Shown here piece by piece: positions 51,301 to 64,000 of a DNA stretch of 64,000 nt (positions within the stretch are counted from its first letter, which is position 1; each line of letters opens with the position of its first letter). Position numbers and translations under genes: made by a program. Below the pieces are notes generated by a model. It searched no databases. It saw nothing but the letters and a program-made list of their open reading frames with translations, and was not told the origin of the DNA. Origin of the DNA: Arbacia lixula (lineage: Eukaryota > Echinodermata > Echinoidea > Arbacioida > Arbaciidae). Where the stretch lies: positions 22,852,178 to 22,916,177 of the forward strand of contig OZ022576.1 of assembly GCA_963669155.1 (NCBI GenBank), in the 5' to 3' direction.

Positions 51301-51725
51301 CCATCTCCTCCGCTATCCGCTACCCCCTTCTCGTTATATTTCTCCCTGTCTATCACCCCATTCCTTCCCTCTGTCCTATCCAACCCTCTCTCGATCTCTG
51401 TATATCAGTCTTCCCCTCCCCCACCTTCCATTAGTCCTGTCAGCCCCTCTCTCGATCTCTGTTATATCAGTCTTCCCCTCCCCCACCTTCCATTAGTCCT
51501 GTCAGCCCTTCTCTCAATCTCTGTCTGTCAGTTCCCCCCCCCCCCACACACACACACCTTCCCTCAGTCCTGTCCACCCCTCCCTCGATCTCTGTTTATC
51601 AGTCTCCCCCTCCCCCACCTTCCATTAGTCTTGTCAACCCCCCTCTCGATCTCTGTCTATCAGCCCCCCCCCCCCCACACCTTCTCTCAGTCCTGTCCAC
51701 CCTTCTCTCGATCTCTGCTCATCCA
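50998..51725. repeat. Pyrimidine-rich block with about 60-bp minisatellite
   Basis: An almost pure pyrimidine strand holds a CT microsatellite (51251-51298). After that comes a degenerate minisatellite (about 51370-51720) whose units carry CTCGATCTCTGT, TATCAGTC, CCTCCCCCACCTTCCATTAG and TCCTGTC. The long Ser/Pro/Leu-rich frames here are composition artefacts. Confidence 0.85.
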
Positions 51726-52254
51726 GGTCCGTACCTGTCTCCATAAAAGTTGGACCTCGAACCGCCATGATGAGCAGATAAGCATAATGAGATGATAAGA
51801 GAAGATAAAAGTAGCAAATCCATTTTCAAGCGAGAAATTTACAGATGTTTGCGTTGCACTCTTAATCATCTATTCACTGATTTATATCGACCTCAAAGTG
51901 CTAGACTGCCATCCACCTTGGAAGTCGTGAATTATTGATTCGTGTTCATATCTGAGTTTCCTGCATGAACACGTTTTTGCCCTGTTTCATAATGACGTGT
52001 AGATATCATAATTCGATATGATAATTCAGCAGCATAAATCAGCGCGTACCATAACCACTGGAGTTTGTGTATAAAGCGTCGTTTAGTATAACGCACGCTG
52101 CCCCACTATCCTTCTTGCCAGAAAGTTTTCCATTGATACCTCATGCTCAGAATCGATGATCGTAGACATGAATGAATTGCCATATACATGTAGTAAACTT
52201 AATGTATCAGATATATATGGGTGTTGTATACATTCAATCCTTAGTCGGAATTCC

Positions 52255-52900
52255 ATGACGTCACAGAAAGATGTGGAAAATTAAATCCTAATCCATTGAA
52301 TGAATTGAATATGGCCTCTGGGCAAGATCAACTCAATCCAAGGATTGTCTAAACTCGTCCTCACACGATTGCTACAATATTGGGTACTAAACTACTCAGA
52401 CGTTTGCAATTGCTTATCATAAATCCATTAGGGATGCATGTGAACTCATACTTATTTATAATCACTATCTTATCTTAAAGAGCAATATTACCTTTGCAAA
52501 CATTATTCGTTATTTCACGTGTTATGGTTGTTCTTTGTAACAATTAATCTGATCATAAATGTTGATCTCATTTGTTATTTTGCAGGAGATGATAGTTTGG
52601 TCGTTGAAATATCATATCCATGCCACGGTGAGGTAGACTATGCACTAATGTGTTAACTTATCGTTACATACAGAGGCCGTTTGGTAGAATGGAATGAAGG
52701 TTTCATTTTATTTCTTCCAGTGGAATGATCACGTCCTCTGGTAGCATACGTGTGCACGTACGAACTTGGAACCGGAAAAGGCAACAAGGTAACCCGCACC
52801 AAGATGATTGGCCCGAGGTTGTTTCGCTCCTCCCACATTCGTGACGTAATCAATGAGCATTCACGCGTCCCTGGCCAATGCATTTAAATTCATTGCTCCT
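52255..52900. promoter_or_regulatory. Candidate upstream regulatory region with CRE and CCAAT words
   Basis: It contains TGACGTCA (about 52257), ATTGGC and GGCCAATG (inverted and direct CCAAT), TGACGTAA (about 52842) and an AT-rich TATA-like TTTAAATT (about 52883), clustered in 52810-52900. This resembles a promoter or enhancer. The nearest plus-strand gene is KLF15, about 1.7 kb downstream. No transcript evidence; inference only. Confidence 0.3.
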
Positions 52901-53978
52901 ATACTATATGTTCAACTCAATCACCCGTGCACTTTCTCACTGCAGCTTGTACGTTCAATGTGCATACAAAGCGTGCGGTAAATATAGAGTGTATCAAGGA
53001 CTCTGCAATGTTCTCCCGTGACATACCAATGCAGAAATTGAAAAGAATTCACTAAATTCATGAGGGCGGACAATAGAGTTTCTCATCTTTACGTTACTTA
53101 TAAAGTACCATAGATGAAAGAGGCATAACATGTTACACAACCATTCCCCGGGATATTTGCTTCAGCGCCCCAGACCTGTTCCATTACGGATACGCTCAGG
53201 TTATTTACTACAATCGTTGAAGGTCCGTGCTACAATAGAAAATTATTGCTTACATCGTTTACCCGTAAACTGAACTTGAATGAATGACAACAACTCACGC
53301 CAACTGAGCGGCAATATGACTATTTATTTGAAGTAATGGTGGAAACCAAACTACAGAGCAGGATGAATTTAAATAGAATCTAATTCTCTATGCAGGCTAT
53401 CTTGCTCATACTATAGTGGCATGAAGCTATACCGTAATCAATAAAAGGGGGCTTGAAACTTAAAGTTTGTATCTGGGCTGGCTGAGTTGTGCACCAGTGT
53501 TGTGGATCATGTGAATAGTTTGTTTCGTAGTCGTGATTTATGCCCCTATCTGTAATACTGACAACTGCCTATTCCTGGCTACCAATCAGAAGAGTTTAAA
53601 GTAAATCTTTGACCCCCACCTCGCTGAGTGACGAATCACTCGCTCGCTGTATTTTATTAAACTTTATATACCACTATACTACCACCACCGAAAAAAAAAA
53701 CAGAGTTGAACTCGTTCTCGACTCTTTAACATTTAATATTTTCGTGAAATTGGAATTCTTCATGTTTCAATTACTTGTGCGCCTGGAACAGAGTGGTACA
53801 AGGATTTGCCCCTGTCCCTCAGGCTCAGCGGACCCACGTTAGGTAAGTCTACCTGTTGATGCGGTTTGTGTATGTGTGTACATGGGATATCTATTTCCCA
53901 TACTTACGCTCCACACTCTGGTATACACATACCATGACTGTGTACACGTGATTCGGCGGACCACGTCACACAGTTCGG

Positions 53979-53986
53979 TATTTAAA
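53979..53986 (+). promoter_or_regulatory. Candidate KLF15 TATA box
   Basis: TATTTAAA is preceded by an E-box CACGTG (53945-53950) and CCACGTCAC. A start site near 54010 would give a first exon ending at the donor CTCAAG|GTAAAT (GT at 54199). An alternative leader exon ends at the strong donor TTAG|GTAAGT (GT at 53843). Both could splice to the acceptor TTCTCCATAG at 54378. Confidence 0.4.
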
Positions 53987-54423
53987 CGCCTGGCTGAACA
54001 GCACCGCTTGCTATTCACAGCTCTAAACTCTACCCCTGGTCTCGCGCTCGCAATAGTGTGGGCATGGTGTCCCTCATAACACGACTACTATTTTCATTTC
54101 CTTTTCTTATTTTTCTGCTAGACAGTCTATCTGATTTTCTATTTGAGTTCACTCGATATGCCCTGCAAGTAGACCAAGGACAACTACCTCGGCTCAAGGT
54201 AAATTTTCAGCTTTATTCTCGTGAACAATTAGTTTGCCGCACTAGCTATTTCGACTCTGTTACCATATTCCGCTTTATGTTCCCACCAGTGGATAGATTA
54301 CGTTTGGTATCAAGCTTGGCAATATATTGGATTGAATACGAATCACGTGTAATCTCTGTTTTCTCCTTTTCTCCATAGTATACCCCTGCAATTACTGACT
54401 GCTATATCGTCTTGCCTTTGTCA

Positions 54424-56015
<1,592 letters not shown>

Positions 56016-57436
56016 AACAATTGAGCTTTTAACGCTTTAAACATAACTTCGCGTCATGCTTTTGTATTGTTTGTGAACTCTAAATCAATTTCAGCGAAAA
56101 TGATGACCATCGAGGCTAGATAACACATTGATGAAGTGTGAGATATGAGATGGGGGGAGCTCGTTTTGATGAACGATGATTGAAATGATTGTTGATATAA
56201 ACTTGTGAAATTGCCTTTATTATCATTGGTGCGAGACTCAGACAAACCTTTGTGAATGGGCATGATGGGGTCATGCGAGGAGTAATTAGCGGGGTTCAGG
56301 GCACTAACTGATCAATGACGATCAAAGCGACCACGCGAGGACAGATTTTATGATGGCTTGCATCTCTCCATCGCTCAGTGGACAGAAGAAGCGACACCTA
56401 TGTACTAATCAGGTTATCATCGGCATTATATAACCGCTGCTATCAACGCATTTGCACTACCTCCTGTTTTAATACGAGTTTAACGTCTTAAACACGATAA
56501 TCGTTCATTGTACCGATATGCCCAGATTTTTTACTGCTTAAATAACAAGGTATATGTATATCAGATCAGTGCCCTCCGAGCTTAAGGGTAAATAGAAGTG
56601 AATTGACATAGTTGCACTGATCTTATCCCTCATCTGTAATGTTAGTCTCGGCGCTTATAAAAGAATCGAATGAGAGATCACGGCGTTATCTCCTGTACAC
56701 ACACAGAGCTGCATATCAAATATTTAGCTGCTTAATACCTCACGGAAAGAACCCTGTTCTCAGCATTAACGCTCCATATAGTCGAAGTGGAGGACAATAA
56801 GTGTTTATATTTTGTTACATTCATGCCCCCTGTGGTGAGCTGTTTTGCCTCAGGAGACTCCTCTAGCAACAGAGGTTGTTTAAGGTGTATGAACGTTTTT
56901 ATACACGATTTCGTTATATATCTATTCCTTGAACAAGAGCTCTTCTTTGTCCAGTAACCTTGAGTCAAAGTAGACACCGCAAGTTCACCTTGTTATTTAA
57001 CTAGGTGACGTACGTTCTGAAAGATACACTGAGTTGATATGAACTATGATGACTGTACTACATAATCATGTTATATGATCCTAAAGTGGACATTAACATA
57101 TGTATTTGATATAAAGGTACGATCTGGTCGGTTGTGTTGTTTCTTCTGTGCACAGTGTAAAAAAACAAACACAGAAACGGAATTACTGCAATTCTAATTG
57201 ATTATGAATACTTAGTGTTTTTACCCCTTCAGCTTTGTGGCTGATGTGGTGTGGCATGTGCGTTATCGAGATTGAAGCATAGATACCAGTGAAACTATGA
57301 CTCAAATGACTGAAATTTATCATTCAAAAATGGCTGCCGGCGATTTATCACGACATTGTGTTATTACGCAACTGACGAACAATTCTTGACTAGTAATTGC
57401 AGTATGTATTATGATCAGGAAGTTATCACATTTAAT
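56016..57436. other. KLF15 3' UTR and flank
   Basis: AT-rich sequence with no coding exon. No clear AATAAA was identified close to the stop, so the transcript end is not called. Confidence 0.3.
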
Positions 57437-57544
57437 GACGCAATTTCCATTGGGGTACCGCCGAGGGCATGTTGTTTTGGACTAAATACATCTAAAGAAC
57501 AAGGAACAAACTCAGTTAAGAGTGGAGTTCACCAATGTTTGGGA
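57437..57544. repeat. 108-bp direct repeat, copy 1
   Basis: The segment starting GACGCAATTTCCATTGGGGT is repeated with no difference that I can see at 57957-58064, in the same orientation, 520 bp away. It includes a KpnI site (GGTACC). A short frame through it (ISIGVPPRACCFGL) has no known match. Confidence 0.95.
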
Positions 57545-57956
57545 AGTCATGTTGTGAAATTCAAAGAGTGTCAGATGTAAATATGTCAGCTAATCTTTAT
57601 TTCACATGATCAGCGTTGTTGGGGTGTTATGCAAAGTTGTTAATAATGTAATAGTACATTCAACACAAAGCACGTCAAGTTGTAATCCCAATAATGTTGC
57701 TTCATTCTCGGAGAGATTATCATCGACAATTTCTCTTGAAACATGTTGAGGTCACGTGATTTTGTTCGTTTTTTATTCTTGTGAAGGGGGGGAGGGCACA
57801 AGGAAAAGGCGTAGGACCTAGTTAAATCAACTATGATTTGGGAGTACAGTTGTAACGTTAATACATTCTTTCGTGTTTGCCATTTTGTTTTGGGAACGAT
57901 AGAATGGGGTTAGCTAAGAATCAGCCAAATACCACATTGATATTGAGCACGTATAG

Positions 57957-58064
57957 GACGCAATTTCCATTGGGGTACCGCCGAGGGCATGTTGTTTTGG
58001 ACTAAATACATCTAAAGAACAAGGAACAAACTCAGTTAAGAGTGGAGTTCACCAATGTTTGGGA
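57957..58064. repeat. 108-bp direct repeat, copy 2
   Basis: Identical by eye to 57437-57544. The flanks differ on both sides, so this is a clean insertion-like or gene-conversion duplicate rather than part of a longer tandem repeat. Confidence 0.95.
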
Positions 58065-63865
<5,801 letters not shown>

Positions 63866-64000
63866 GGAGATGGGGGTGCCCCCCACCCCCGTGCTGCCTC
63901 TATCCTGTCGTTGTTAATGACTCGTCTGCCGATATCTGTAGAGACAACCGTACCGTAGAATTCGAATAAGGCAATACTGCTCGCTGATTGGACAAATCCA

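Noticed and set aside
50998..51795. 265-codon Ser/Pro/Leu-rich frame
   Set aside because: It is a by-product of a pyrimidine-rich minisatellite. There is no domain, and the other frames in the block are also open.
53609..53842. 77-codon frame ending at 53842
   Set aside because: It ends at a splice donor and more likely reflects a non-coding KLF15 leader exon; no domain is seen.

Overview
This is a window of animal nuclear genome. It is AT-rich, its genes are split by GT-AG introns, and it carries long CA/GT and CT microsatellites, homopolymer G runs and many short inverted-repeat mobile elements. The set of protein families, their divergence from the vertebrate orthologues and the repeat style suggest a deuterostome invertebrate, most likely an echinoderm. 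This is inference; no species can be read from the sequence. There are no operons or prokaryotic features.

Four genes could be reconstructed exon by exon. (1) CENPK, minus strand, 5351 to 1273, eight coding exons, 260 aa, a subunit of the inner-kinetochore CENP-H/I/K group. (2) A CRADD/RAIDD-like adaptor, minus strand, 15715 to 13725, two coding exons, 243 aa, CARD followed by death domain. (3) CFAP20DC (human C3orf67), plus strand, 22444 to 41130, 19 coding exons, 958 aa, with an N-terminal CFAP20 (DUF667) domain and a long disordered tail. (4) KLF15-like Krüppel-like factor, plus strand, 54609 to 56015, one coding exon, 468 aa, three C2H2 fingers, with two short upstream ORFs in the leader. 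A further plus-strand terminal-exon-like block (13368-13516) could not be assigned. The four genes act in unrelated processes (kinetochore, apoptosis signalling, cilium, transcription), and nothing suggests co-function.

Layout: 1-5.4 kb CENPK, with a 132-bp tandem array of its last exon downstream of the stop; 5.4-13.4 kb intergenic with foldback elements, a LINE remnant and tandem duplications; 13.4-16.5 kb CRADD with a TTAA-flanked element in its intron; 16.5-22.3 kb repeats, including two abutting TTAA elements just upstream of CFAP20DC; 22.3-41.6 kb CFAP20DC, whose introns hold a nested pair of TTAA elements and a 1.3 kb minisatellite-bearing element; 41.6-53.8 kb mostly non-coding; 53.8-56 kb KLF15; 56-64 kb non-coding.

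The most unusual theme is repeated local tandem duplication across exon boundaries. The CENPK last exon exists as a five-unit array. CFAP20DC exon 5 (acceptor side), exon 16 (acceptor plus about 50 bp) and exon 18 (3' half plus donor side) each exist in three tandem copies, of which one is the working exon and two are decayed. Several duplicates keep AG acceptors or in-frame stop codons, so they could act as cryptic or poison exons.
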